From: Hippopus hippopus
Lineage: Eukaryota; Mollusca; Bivalvia; Cardiida; Cardiidae
DNA: 64,000 bases
Direction of reading: 5' to 3'
NCBI GenBank assembly: GCA_946811185.2
Contig: OX328109.1
Location: 31,728,129-31,792,128 of the forward strand
Below the pieces are notes generated by a model, which was not told the origin of the DNA, did no database searches, and was given only the letters and a program-made list of their open reading frames with translations. How positions within the stretch are numbered: position 1 is the stretch's first letter; each line of letters begins with the position of its first letter. Position numbers and translations under genes: made by a program. Positions 22,708 to 36,727 of the stretch are shown here, in pieces.

Positions 22708-25509
22708 GCATGCACCCACCACATATGCCAGATTTCACTGAAAATGGGCGAAAATTTACGAAAACAGGGTGACAGAAGACCTTGGTTTGGTGCCTTCTAG
22801 CACCTTGCAAGAGTCACTTCCCCTGATCCCTTAATCCCTTGATTCAATTTGCTTTTCTAATTCAGGCCAACTCCAATACTGCACATTGATACTTTGAATA
22901 TGCTAAGATGATCAATGTACAGTGTAGAATCCCCAGAAAATAATGTCACAAGTGGCTAAAATAGACTGAAAACTCTTTCAGTAGCAGCTGCTTCCTATTG
23001 CGTAAATCAAACAAAGGGAACTAAATTTTTATTTTTTTTTAATCTCTTTGTACCGTGACAAGAAACCAAATTACGTTGACTACCGTCTCATACATGCCAG
23101 TTACGCACCCGCGAAAACATGAAAAATCGACTTATGGCACATTCCATAGCAGACGACAACTGTTGCATAAGTCAAATATAGGGAACAAGTTTTTTTCCTT
23201 TTCTCTTACTAGGGCCATTGAATTGGTTACTAACTCAGGCATGCTGCACATTGATACTTTTAATATGCTAAGATGATCAATGTACAGTGTAGAATCCCCA
23301 GAAAATAATGTCACAAGTAGCTAAAAAAGACTGAAAAATCTTTCAGTAGCAACTGCTTCCTATTGCATAAATCAAAGAAAGGGAACTAAATTTTTATTTA
23401 TTTTTTTAATCTCTTTATACCGTGACAAGAAACCAAGTTACGATGACTACCGTCTTGTACGTGCCAGTTACGTGCCCGCGAAAACATGAAAAATCGACTT
23501 ACAGCACATTCCATAGCAGACAACAACTGTTTGCTTAAATCAAGTATAGGGAACAAGTTTTTTTCCTTTTCTCTTACTAGGGCCATTGAATTGGTTACTA
23601 ACTCAGGCATGCTGCACATTGATACTTTTAATATGCTAAGATGATCAATATACAGTGTAGAATCCCCAGAAAATAATGTCACAAGTAGCTAAAAAAGACT
23701 GAAAAATCTTTCAGTAGCAACTGCTTCCTATTGCATAAATCAAAGAAAGGGAACTAAATTTTTATTTATTTTTTTTTAATCTCTTTATACCGTGACAAGA
23801 AACCAAGTTACGATGACTACCGTCTTGTACGTGCCAGTTACGTGCCCGCGAAAACATGAAAAATCGACTTACGGCACATTCCATAGCAGACAACAACTGT
23901 TGCTTAAATCAAGTATAGGGAACAAGTTTTTTTCCTTTTCTCTTACTAGGGCCATTGAATTGGTTACTAACTCAGGCATGCTGCACATTGATACTTTTAA
24001 TATGCTAAGATGATCAATATACAGTGTAGAATCCCCAGAAAATAATGTCACAAGTAGCTAAAAAAGACTGAAAAATCTTTCAGTAGCAACTGCTTCCTAT
24101 TGCATAAATCAAAGAAAGGGAACTAAATTTTTATTTATTTTTTTTTAATCTCTTTATACCGTGACAAGAAACCAAGTTACGATGACTACCGTCTTGTACG
24201 TGCCAGTTACGTGCCCGCGAAAACATGAAAAATCGACTTACGGCACATTCCATAGCAGACAACAACTGTTGCTTAAATCAAGTATAAGGAACAAGTTTTT
24301 TTCCTTTTCTCTTACTAGGGCCATTGAATTGGTTACTAACTCAGGCATGCTGCACATTGATACTTTTAATATGCTAAGATGATCAATGTACAGTGTGGAA
24401 ATCCCAGAAAATAGTGTCACAAGTGGCTAAAAAAGACTGAAAACTCTTTCAGTAACAACTGATTTCTATTGCTTAAATCAAAGAAAGGGAACTGAATTTT
24501 ATTTTTTTTCTATCTCTTCATACGGCGACAAGAAACCCAGTTACATTGACTACCAACTCATGTGCCAGTTACGCGCCCGCGGAAACATGAAAAATCAACT
24601 TACGGCACATTCCATAGCAGACGACACCTGTTGCTTAAGTCAAATATAGGGAACAAGTTTTTTTCCTTTTCTCTTACTAGGGCCATTGAATTGGTTACGA
24701 TGACTATTCCACCCATGCGTGACCATTACGTGCTGCGCATAAAATCATAAAATCAACTTGGACACTTTCGGAGGCAACTGATACCTTTTGCACAAATCAA
24801 AGAAAGGTAAACCAAATTCGTTTTCTTACCAGGATCACGAAAAACATTGAACCAATTTTGGTGACCGCGTGAGTCATAAGTCGATTTTATGTTTAACCAC
24901 TGCGCAAAAACATAGATTCAGAAGCAACTGGTTGCTGTTGCATAAACTTTTTCCAATAAGAAATCTTGTTCTTGTTTGAAGAATTTAGAAATAGGCCAAT
25001 GAAAAACAATAAGATGTAAGAATAACTAATAATAAAAACAGATAAAATGGCAAAGTTGGGGATTCAACCTCTGACCATCAGGACCCAAAAAAGGTCTTGG
25101 TGCAGGGGTCTAACCCTCTTTGCCATTGAATAGGCTGAAATGACCCGAAGAATTAACATAGATATACAGAGATTTCCCCCCCTTCCAATCAGCCAATCAA
25201 ATCTCAGGCCTCTCTTAAATTATCCAATCACAGAAGCTTTTAGAAAATCAAAATGGCGTCCAATCAGCCAATGAAATCTCAGCTTTCTCTTCAAATTATC
25301 CAATCAGAAAAGCTTTGAGAAAATCAAAATTGCGCCCAATCAGCCAATCAAATCGCAGACACACCTCCACAATCATCCAATCAGAAAGCTTTGAGCCATT
25401 TGAAATGGCGCCCGAAAATATCGATAGAAAACAGTGAACAAAAATCGGCATAAAAGTGGATTTTATGTCTTCTTTGAAGGCTGTTATGCAGTCCTTGGCA
25501 AACTGCCAT
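22708..25509. repeat. Higher-order unit 9 (5 monomers, 2802 bp)
   Basis: Monomers start at 23055 (a), 23422 (b), 23792 (c), 24161 (d) and 24525 (e). The T-tract before b is shorter by one, which moves a stop codon and shortens the local minus-strand open frame. GTATAAGGAAC occurs in d near 24285. Confidence 0.94.
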
Positions 25510-28500
25510 GCATGCACCCACCACATATGCCAGATTTCACTGAAAATGGGCGAAAATTTACGAAAACAGGGTGACAGAAGACCTTGGTTTGGTGCCTTCT
25601 AGCACCTTGCAAGAGTCACTTCCCCTGATCCCTTAATCCCTTGATTCAATTTGCTTTTCTAATTCAGGCCAACTCCAATACTGCACATTGATACTTTGAA
25701 TATGCTAAGATGATCAATGTACAGTGTAGAATCCCCAGAAAATAATGTCACAAGTGGCTAAAAAAGACTGAAAACTCTTTCAGTAGCAGCTGCTTCCTAT
25801 TGCGTAAATCAAACAAAGGGAACTAAATTTTTATTTTTTTTTAATCTCTTTGTACCGTGACAAGAAACCAAATTACGTTGACTACCGTCTCATACATGCC
25901 AGTTACGCACCCGCGAAAACATGAAAAATCGACTTATGGCACATTCCATAGCAGACGACAACTGTTGCATAAGTCAAATATAGGGAACAAGTTTTTTTCC
26001 TTTTCTCTTACTAGGGCCATTGAATTGGTTACTAACTCAGGCATGCTGCACATTGATACTTTGAATATGCTAAGATGATCAATTTACAGTGTAGAATTCC
26101 CAGAAAATAATGTCACAAGTAGCTAAAAAAGACTGAAAAATCTTTCAGTAGCAACTGCTTCCTATTGCATAAATCAAAGAAAGGGAACTAAATTTTTATT
26201 TATTTTTTTTTAATCTCTTTATACCGTGACAAGAAACCAAGTTACGATGACTACCGTCTTGTACGTGCCAGTTACGTGCCCGCGAAAACATGAAAAATCG
26301 ACTTACGGCACATTCCATAGCAGACAACAACTGTTGCTTAAATCAAGTATAGGGAACAAGTTTTTTTCCTTTTCTCTTACTAGGGCCATTGAATTGGTTA
26401 CTAACTCAGGCATGCTGCACATTGATACTTTTAATATGCTAAGATGATCAATATACAGTGTAGAATCCCCAGAAAATAATGTCACAAGTAGCTAAAAAAG
26501 ACTGAAAAATCTTTCAGTAGCAACTGCTTCCTATTGCATAAATCAAAGAAAGGGAACTCAATTTTTATTTATTTTTTTTTAATCTCTTTATACCGTGACA
26601 AGAAACCAAGTTACGATGACTACCGTCTTGTACGTGCCAGTTACGTGCCCGCGAAAACATGAAAAATCGACTTACGGCACATTCCATAGCAGACAACAAC
26701 TGTTGCTTAAATCAAGTATAGGGAACAAGTTTTTTTCCTTTTCTCTTACTAGGGCCATTGAATTGGTTACTAACTCAGGCATGCTGCACATTGATACTTT
26801 TAATATGCTTAGATGATCAATATACAGTGTAGAATCCCCAGAAAATAATGTCACAAGTAGCTAAAAAAGACTGAAAAATCTTTCAGTAGCAACTGCTTCC
26901 TATTGCATAAATCAAAGAAAGGGAACTAAATTTTTATTTATTTTTTTTTAATCTCTTTATACCGTGACAAGAAACCAAGTTACGATGACTACCGTCTTGT
27001 ACGTGCCAGTTACGTGCCTGCGAAAACATGAAAAATCGACTTACAGCACATTCCATAGCAGACAACAACTGTTGCTTAAATCAAGTATAGGGAACAAGTT
27101 TTTTTCCTTTTCTCTTACTAGGGCCATTGAATTGGTTACTAACTCAGGCATGCTGCACATTGATACTTTTAATATGCTAAGATGATCAATATACAGTGTA
27201 GAATCCCCAGAAAATAATGTCACAAGTAGCTAAAAAAGACTGAAAAATCTTTCAGTAGCAACTGCTTCCTATTGCATAAATCAAAGAAAGGGAACTAAAT
27301 TTTTATTTATTTTTTTTTTAATCTCTTTATACCGTGACAAGAAACCAAGTTACGATGACTACCGTCTTGTACGTGCCAGTTACGTGCCCGCGAAAACATG
27401 AAAAATCGACTTACGGCACATTCCATAGCAGACAACAACTGTTGCTTAAATCAAGTATAGGGAACAAGTTTTTTTTCCTTTTCTCTTACTAGGGCCATTG
27501 AATTGGTTACTAACTCAGGCATGCTGCACATTGATACTTTTAATATGCTAAGATGATCAATGTACAGTGTGGAAATCCCAGAAAATAGTGTCACAAGTGG
27601 CTAAAAAAGACTGAAAACTCTTTCAGTAACAACTGATTTCTATTGCTTAAATCAAAGAAAGGGAACTGAATTTTATTTTTTTTCTATCTCTTCATACGGC
27701 GACAAGAAACCCAGTTACATTGACTACCAACTCATGTGCCAGTTACGCGCCCGCGGAAACATGAAAAATCAACTTACGGCACATTCCATAGCAGACGACA
27801 CCTGTTGCTTAAGTCAAATATAGGGAACAATTTTTTTTCCTTTTCTCTTACTAGGGCCATTGAATTGGTTACGATGACTATTCCACCCATGCGTGACCAT
27901 TACGTGCTGCGCATAAAATCATAAAATCAACTTGGACACTTTCGGAGGCAACTGATACCTTTTGCACAAATCAAAGAAAGGTAAACCAAATTCGTTTTCT
28001 TACCAGGATCACGAAAAACATTGAACCAATTTTGGTGACCGCGTGAGTCATAAGTCGATTTTATGTTTAACCACTGCGCAAAAACATAGATTCAGAAGCA
28101 ACTGGTTGCTGTTGCATAAACTTTTTCCAATAAGAAATCTTGTTCTTGTTTGAAGAATTTAGAAATAGGCCAATGAAAAACAATAAGATGTAAGAATAAC
28201 TAATAATAAAAACAGATAAAATGGCAAAGTTGGGGATTCAACCTCTGACCATCAGGACCCAAAAAAGGTCTTGGTGCAGGGGTCTAACCCTCTTTGCCAT
28301 TGAATAGGCTGAAATGACCCGAAGAATTAACATAGATATACAGAGATTTCCCCCCCTTCCAATCAGCCAATCAAATCTCAGGCCTCTCTTAAATTATCCA
28401 ATCACAGAAGCTTTTAGAAAATCAAAATGGCGTCCAATCAGCCAATGAAATCTCAGCTTTCTCTTCAAATTATCCAATCAGAAAAGCTTTGAGAAAATCA

Positions 28501-28683
28501 AAATTGCGCCCAATCAGCCAATCAAATCGCAGACACACCTCCACAATCATCCAATCAGAAAGCTTTGAGCCATTTGAAATGGCGCCCGAAAATATCGATA
28601 GAAAACAGTGAACAAAAATCGGCATAAAAGTGGATTTTATGTCTTCTTTGAAGGCTGTTATGCAGTCCTTGGCAAACTGCCAT
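25510..28683. repeat. Higher-order unit 10 (6 monomers, 3174 bp)
   Basis: Monomers start at 25857 (a), 26226 (c), 26595 (c), 26964 (c-like with ACAGCAC), 27334 (d) and 27699 (e). No type b is present; type c has expanded. Monomer a carries GATCAATTTACAG and TAGAATTCCC, shared with unit 11. The CG at 27019-27020 is TG in the fourth monomer (GTGCCTGCG). Confidence 0.93.
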
Positions 28684-31119
28684 GCATGCACCCACCACAT
28701 ATGCCAGATTTCACTGAAAATGGGCGAAAATTTACGAAAACAGGGTGACAGAAGACCTTGGTTTGGTGCCTTCTAGCACCTTGCAAGAGTCACTTCCCCT
28801 GATCCCTTAATCCCTTGATTCAATTTGCTTTTCTAATTCAGGCCAACTCCAATACTGCACATTGATACTTTGAATATGCTAAGATGATCAATGTACAGTG
28901 TAGAATCCCCAGAAAATAATGTCACAAGTGGCTAAAAAAGACTGAAAACTCTTTCAGTAGCAGCTGCTTCCTATTGCGTAAATCAAACAAAGGGAACTAA
29001 ATTTTTATTTTTTTTTAATCTCTTTGTACCGTGACAAGAAACCAAATTACGTTGACTACCGTCTCATACATGCCAGTTACGCACCCGCGAAAACATGAAA
29101 AATCAACTTATGGCACATTCCATAGCAGACGACAACTGTTGCATAAGTCAAATATAGGGAACAAGTTTTTTTCCTTTTCTCTTACTAGGGCCATTGAATT
29201 GGTTACTAACTCAGGCATGCTGCACATTGATACTTTGAATATGCTAAGATGATCAATTTACAGTGTAGAATTCCCAGAAAATAATGTCACAAGTAGCTAA
29301 AAAAGACTGAAAAATCTTTCAGTAGCAACTGCTTCCTATTGCATAAATCAAAGAAAGGGAACTAAATTTTTATTTATTTTTTTTTAATCTCTTTATACCG
29401 TGACAAGAAACCAAGTTACGATGACTACCGTCTTGTACGTGCCAGTTACGTGCCCGCGAAAACATGAAAAATCGACTTACGGCACATTCCATAGCAGACA
29501 ACAACTGTTGCTTAAATCAAGTATAGGGAACAAGTTTTTTTCCTTTTCTCTTACTAGGGCCATTGAATTGGTTACTAACTCAGGCATGCTGCACATTGAT
29601 ACTTTTAATATGCTAAGATGATCAATATACAGTGTAGAATCCCCAGAAAATAATGTCACAAGTAGCTAAAAAAGACTGAAAAATCTTTCAGTAGCAACTG
29701 CTTCCTATTGCATAAATCAAAGAAAGGGAACTAAATTTTTATTTATTTTTTTTTTAATCTCTTTATACCGTGACAAGAAACCAAGTTACGATGACTACCG
29801 TCTTGTACGTGCCAGTTACATGCCCGCGAAAACATGAAAAATCGACTTACAGCACATTCCATAGCAGACAACAACTGTTTGCTTAAATCAAGTATAGGGA
29901 ACAAGTTTTTTTCCTTTTCTCTTACTAGGGCCATTGAATTGGTTACTAACTCAGGCATGCTGCACATTGATACTTTTAATATGCTAAGATGATCAATGTA
30001 CAGTGTGGAAATCCCAGAAAATAGTGTCACAAGTGGCTAAAAAAGACTGAAAACTCTTTCAGTAACAACTGATTTCTATTGCTTAAATCAAAGAAAGGGA
30101 ACTGAATTTTATTTTTTTTCTATCTCTTCATACGGCGACAAGAAACCCAGTTACATTGACTACCAACTCATGTGCCAGTTACGCGCCCGCGGAAACATGA
30201 AAAATCAACTTACGGCACATTCCATAGCAGACGACACCTGTTGCTTAAGTCAAATATAGGGAACAAGTTTTTTTCCTTTTCTCTTACTAGGGCCATTGAA
30301 TTGGTTACGATGACTATTCCACCCATGCGTGAGCATTACGTGCTGCGCATAAAATCATAAAATCAACTTGGACACTTTCGGAGGCAACTGATACCTTTTG
30401 CACAAATCAAAGAAAGGTAAACCAAATTCGTTTTCTTACCAGGATCACGAAAAACATTGAACCAATTTTGGTGACCGCGTGAGTCATAAGTCGATTTTAT
30501 GTTTAACCACTGCGCAAAAACATAGATTCAGAAGCAACTGGTTGCTGTTGCATAAACTTTTTCCAATAAGAAATCTTGTTCTTGTTTGAAGAATTTAGAA
30601 ATAGGCCAATGAAAAACAATAAGATGTAAGAATAACTAATAAGAAAAACAGATAAAATGGCAAAGTTGGGGATTCAACCTCTGACCATCAGGACCCAAAA
30701 AAGGTCTTGGTGCAGGGGTCTAACCCTCTTTGCCATTGAATAGGCTGAAATGACCCGAAGAATTAACATAGATATACAGAGATTTCCCCCCCTTCCAATC
30801 AGCCAATCAAATCTCAGGCCTCTCTTAAATTATCCAATCACAGAAGCTTTTAGAAAATCAAAATGGCGTCCAATCAGCCAATGAAATCTCAGCTTTCTCT
30901 TCAAATTATCCAATCAGAAAAGCTTTGAGAAAATCAAAATTGCGCCCAATCAGCCAATCAAATCGCAGACACACCTCCACAATCATCCAATCAGAAAGCT
31001 TTGAGCCATTTGAAATGGCGCCCGAAAATATCGATAGAAAACAGTGAACAAAAATCGGCATACAAGTGGATTTTATGTCTTCTTTGAAGGCTGTTATGCA
31101 GTCCTTGGCAAACTGCCAT
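28684..31119. repeat. Higher-order unit 11 (4 monomers, 2436 bp)
   Basis: Monomers start at 29031 (a), 29400 (c), 29770 (b/d chimera) and 30135 (e). The chimera has the type b first half (ACTTACAGCAC, CTGTTTGCTT) and the type d second half (TGTGGAAATCCC). One exchange between a b and a d therefore removed the intervening monomer. The unit also has GTGAGCATTACG in e and GCATACAAGTGG in the end segment. Confidence 0.93.
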
Positions 31120-33924
31120 GCATGCACCCTCCACATATGCCAGATTTCACTGAAAATGGGCGAAAATTTACGAAAACAGGGTGACAGAAGACCTTGGTTT
31201 GGTGCCTTCTAGCACCTTGCAAGAGTCACTTCCCCTGATCCCTTAATCCCTTGATTCAATTTGCTTTTCTAATTCAGGCCAACTCCAATACTGCACATTG
31301 ATACTTTGAATATGCTAAGATGATCAATGTACAGTGTAGAATCCCCAGAAAATAATGTCACAAGTGGCTAAAATAGACTGAAAACTCTTTCAGTAGCAGC
31401 TGCTTCCTATTGCGTAAATCAAACAAAGGGAACTAAATTTTTATTTTTTTTTTAATCTCTTTGTACCGTGAAAAGAAACCAAATTACGTTGACTACCGTC
31501 TCATACATGCCAGTTACGCACCCGCGAAAACATGAAAAATCGACTTATGGCACATTCCATAGCAGACGACAACTGTTGCATAAGTCAAATATAGGGAACA
31601 AGTTTTTTTCCTTTTCTCTTACTAGGGCCATTGAATTGGTTACTAACTCAGGCATGCTGCACATTGATACTTTTAATATGCTAAGATGATCAATGTACAG
31701 TGTAGAATCCCCAGAAAATAATGTCACAAGTAGCTAAAAAAGACTGAAAAATCTTTCAGTAGCAACTGCTTCCTATTGCATAAATCAAAGAAAGGGAACT
31801 AAATTTTTATTTATTTTTTTTAATCTCTTTATACCGTGACAAGAAACCAAGTTACGATGACTACCGTCTTGTACGTGCCAGTTACGTGCCCGCGAAAACA
31901 TGAAAAATCAACTTACAGCACATTCCATAGCAGACAACAACTGTTTGCTTAAATCAAGTATAGGGAACAAGTTTTTTTCCTTTTCTCTTACTAGGGCCAT
32001 TGAATTGGTTACTAACTCAGGCATGCTGCACATTGATACTTTTAATATGCTAAGATGATCAATATACAGTGTAGAATCCCCAGAAAATAATGTCACAAGT
32101 AGCTAAAAAAGACTGAAAAATCTTTCAGTAGCAACTGCTTCCTATTGCATAAATCAAAGAAAGGGAACTAAATTTTTATTTATTTTTTTTTAATCTCTTT
32201 ATACCGTGACAAGAAACCAAGTTACGATGACTACCGTCTTGTACGTGCCAGTTACGTGCCCGCGAAAACATGAAAAATCGACTTACGGCACATTCCATAG
32301 CAGACAACAACTGTTGCTTAAATCAAGTATAGGGAACAAGTTTTTTTTCCTTTTCTCTTACTAGGGCCATTGAATTGGTTACTAACTCAGGCATGCTGCA
32401 CATTGATACTTTTAATATGCTAAGATGATCAATATACAGTGTAGAATCCCCAGAAAATAATGTCATGAGTAGCTAAAAAAGACTGAAAAATCTTTCAGTA
32501 GCAACTGCTTCCTATTGCATAAATCAAAGAAAGGGAACTAAATTTTTATTTATTTTTTTTTAATCTCTTTATACCGTGACAAGAAACCAAGTTACGATGA
32601 CTACCGTCTTGTACGTGCCAGTTACGTGCCCGCGAAAACATGAAAAATCGACTTACGGCACATTCCATAGCAGACAACAACTGTTGCTTAAATCAAGTAT
32701 AGGGAACAAGTTTTTTTCCTTTTCTCTTACTAGGGCCATTGAATTGGTTACTAACTCAGGCATGCTGCACATTGATACTTTTAATATGCTAAGATGATCA
32801 ATGTACAGTGTGGAAATCCCAGAAAATAGTGTCACAAGTGGCTAAAAAAGACTGAAAACTCTTTCAGTAACAACTGATTTCTATTGCTTAAATCAAAGAA
32901 AGGGAACTGAATTTTATTTTTTTTCTATCTCTTCATACGGCGACAAGAAACCCAGTTACATTGACTACCAACTCATGTGCCAGTTACGCGCCCGCGGAAA
33001 CATGAAAAATCAACTTACGGCACATTCCATAGCAGACGACACCTGTTGCTTAAGTCAAATATAGGGAACAAGTTTTTTTCCTTTTCTCTTACTAGGGCCA
33101 TTGAATTGGTTACGATGACTATTCCACCCATGCGTGAGCATTACGTGCTGCGCATAAAATCATAAAATCAACTTGGACACTTTCGGAGGCAACTGATACC
33201 TTTTGCACAAATCAAAGAAAGGTAAACCAAATTCGTTTTCTTACCAGGATCACGAAAAACATTGAACCAATTTTGGTGACCGCGTGAGTCATAAGTCGAT
33301 TTTATGTTTAACCACTGCGCAAAAACATAGATTCAGAAGCAACTGGTTGCTGTTGCATAAACTTTTTCCAATAAGAAATCTTGTTCTTGTTTGAAGAATT
33401 TAGAAATAGGCCAATGAAAAACAATAAGATGTAAGAATAACTAATAAGAAAAACAGATAAAATGGCAAAGTTGGGGATTCAACCTCTGACCATCAGGACC
33501 CAAAAAAGGTCTTGGTGCAGGGGTCTAACCCTCTTTGCCATTGAATAGGCTGAAATGACCCGAAGAATTAACATAGATATACAGAGATTTCCCCCCCTTC
33601 CAATCAGCCAATCAAATCTCAGGCCTCTCTTAAATTATCCAATCACAGAAGCTTTTAGAAAATCAAAATGGCGTCCAATCAGCCAATGAAATCTCAGCTT
33701 TCTCTTCAAATTATCCAATCAGAAAAGCTTTGAGAAAATCAAAATTGCGCCCAATCAGCCAATCAAATCGCAGACACACCTCCACAATCATCCAATCAGA
33801 AAGCTTTGAGCCATTTGAAATGGCGCCCGAAAATATCGATAGAAAACAGTGAACAAAAATCGGCATAAAAGTGGATTTTATGTCTTCTTTGAAGGCTGTT
33901 ATGCAGTCCTTGGCAAACTGCCAT
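31120..33924. repeat. Higher-order unit 12 (5 monomers, 2805 bp)
   Basis: Monomers start at 31468 (a), 31836 (b), 32206 (c), 32576 (d) and 32940 (e). Marks: GTGAAAAGAAACC at the start of a (shared with unit 14), TGTCATGAGTAGC near 32464, and an extra T in the c T-tract near 32341. Confidence 0.94.
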
Positions 33925-36727
33925 GCATGCACCCTCCACATATGCCAGATTTCACTGAAAATGGGCAAAAATTTACGAAAACAGGGTGACAGAAGACCTT
34001 GGTTTGGTGCCTTCTAGCACCTTGCAAGAGTCACTTCCCCTGATCCCTTAATCCCTTGATTCAATTTGCTTTTCTAATTCAGGCCAACTCCAATACTGCA
34101 TATTGATACTTTGAATATGCTAAGATGATCAATGTACAGTGTAGAATCCCCAGAAAATAATGTCACAAGTGGCTAAAATAGACTGAAAACTCTTTCAGTA
34201 GCAGCTGCTTCCTATTGCGTAAATCAAACAAAGGGAACTAAATTTTTATTTTTTTTTAATCTCTTTGTACCGTGACAAGAAACCAAATTACGTTGACTAC
34301 CGTCTCATACATGCCAGTTACGCACCCGAGAAAACATGAAAAATCGACTTATGGCACATTCCATAGCAGACGACAACTGTTGCATGAGTCAAATATAGGG
34401 AACAAGTTTTTTTCCTTTTCTCTTACTAGGGCCATTGAATTGGTTACTAACTCAGGCATGCTGCACATTGATACTTTGAATATGCTAAGATGATCAATGT
34501 ACAGTGTAGAATCCCCAGAAAATAATGTCACAAGTAGCTAAAAAAGACTGAAAAATCTTTCAGTAGCAACTGCTTCCTATTGCATAAATCAAAGAAAGGG
34601 AACTAAATTTTTATTTATTTTTTTTAATCTCTTTATACCGTGACAAGAAACCAAGTTACGATGACTACCGTCTTGTACGTGCCAGTTACGTGCCCGCGAA
34701 AACATGAAAAATCGACTTACAGCACATTCCATAGCAGACAACAACTGTTTGCTTAAATCAAGTATAGGGAACAAGTTTTTTTCCTTTTCTCTTACTAGGG
34801 CCATTGAATTGGTTACTAACTCAGGCATACTGCACATTGATACTTTTAATATGCTAAGATGATCAATATACAGTGTAGAATCCCCAGAAAATAATGTCAC
34901 AAGTAGCTAAAAAAGACTGAAAAATCTTTCAGTAGCAACTGCTTCCTATTGCATAAATCAAAGAAAGGGAACTAAATTTTTATTTATTTTTTTTTAATCT
35001 CTTTATACCGTGACAAGAAACCAAGTTACGATGACTACCGTCTTGTACGTGCCAGTTACGTGCCCACGAAAACATGAAAAATCGACTTACGGCACATTCC
35101 ATAGCAGACAACAACTGTTGCTTAAATCAAGTATAGGGAACAAGTTTTTTTCCTTTTCTCTTACTAGGGCCATTGAATTGGTTACTAACTCAGGCATGCT
35201 GCACATTGATACTTTTAATATGCTAAGATGATCAATATACAGTGTAGAATCCCCAGAAAATAATGTCACAAGTAGCTAAAAAAGACTGAAAAATCTTTCA
35301 GTAGCAACTGCTTCCTATTGCATAAATCAAAGAAAGGGAACTAAATTTTTATTTATTTTTTTTTAATCTCTTTATACCGTGACAAGAAACCAAGTTACGA
35401 TGACTACCGTCTTGTACGTGCCAGTTACGTGCCCGTGAAAACATGAAAAATCGACTTACAGCACATTCCATAGCAGACAACAACTGTTGCTTAAATCAAG
35501 TATAAGGAACAAGTTTTTTTCCTTTTCTCTTACTAGGGCCATTGAATTGGTTACTAACTCAGGCATGCTGCACATTGATACTTTTAATATGCTAAGATGA
35601 TCAATGTACAGTGTGGAAATCCCAGAAAATAGTGTCACAAGTGGCTAAAAAAGACTGAAAACTCTTTCAGTAACAACTGATTTCTATTGCTTAAATCAAA
35701 GAAAGGGAACTGAATTTTATTTTTTTTCTATCTCTTCATACGGCGACAAGAAACCCAGTTACATTGACTACCAACTCATGTGCCAGTTACGCGCCCGCGG
35801 AAACATGAAAAATCAACTTACGGCACATTCCATAGCAGACGACACCTGTTGCTTAAGTCAAATATAGGGAACAAGTTTTTTTCCTTTTCTCTTACTAGGG
35901 CCATTGAATTGGTTACGATGACTATTCCACCCATGCGTGACCATTACGTGCTGCGCATAAAATCATAAAATCAACTTGGACACTTTCGGAGGCAACTGAT
36001 ACCTTTTGCACAAATCAAAGAAAGGTAAACCAAATTCGTTTTCTTACCAGGATCACGAAAAACATTGAACCAATTTTGGTGACCGCCTGAGTCATAAGTC
36101 GATTTTATGCTTAACCACTGCGCAAAAACATAGATTCAGAAGCAACTGGTTGCTGTTGCATAAACTTTTTCCAATAAGAAATCTTGTTCTTGTTTGAAGA
36201 ATTTAGAAATAGGCCAATGAAAAACAATAAGATGTAAGAATAACTAATAAGAAAAACAGATAAAATGGCAAAGTTGGGGATTCAACCTCTGACCATCAGG
36301 ACCCAAAAAAGGTCTTGGTGCAGGGGTCTAACCCTCTTTGCCATTGAATAATCTGAAATGACCCGAAGAATTAACATAGATATACAGAGATTTCCCCCCC
36401 TTCCAATCAGCCAATCAAATCTCAGGCCTCTCTTAAATTATCCAATCACAGAAGCTTTTAGAAAATCAAAATGGCGTCCAATCAGCCAATGAAATCTCAG
36501 CTTTCTCTTCAAATTATCCAATCAGAAAAGCTTTGAGAAAATCAAAATTGCGCCCAATCAGCCAATCAAATCGCAGACACACCTCCACAATCATCCAATC
36601 AGAAAGCTTTGAGCCATTTGAAATGGCGCCCGAAAATATCGATAGAAAACAGTGAACAAAAATCGGCATAAAAGTGGATTTTATGTCTTCTTTGAAGGCT
36701 GTTATGCAGTCCTTGGCAAACTGCCAT
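33925..36727. repeat. Higher-order unit 13 (5 monomers, 2803 bp)
   Basis: Monomers start at 34272 (a), 34640 (b), 35010 (c), 35379 (d) and 35743 (e). It carries CpG-type changes at 35066 (CCCACG) and 35436 (CCCGTG), CTGCATATTG near 34100, TTGCATGAGTC in a and GCAAAAATTTACG near 33967. Base 35505 is A here and G in unit 21, the only difference I noticed between the two 22 kb copies. Confidence 0.94.
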
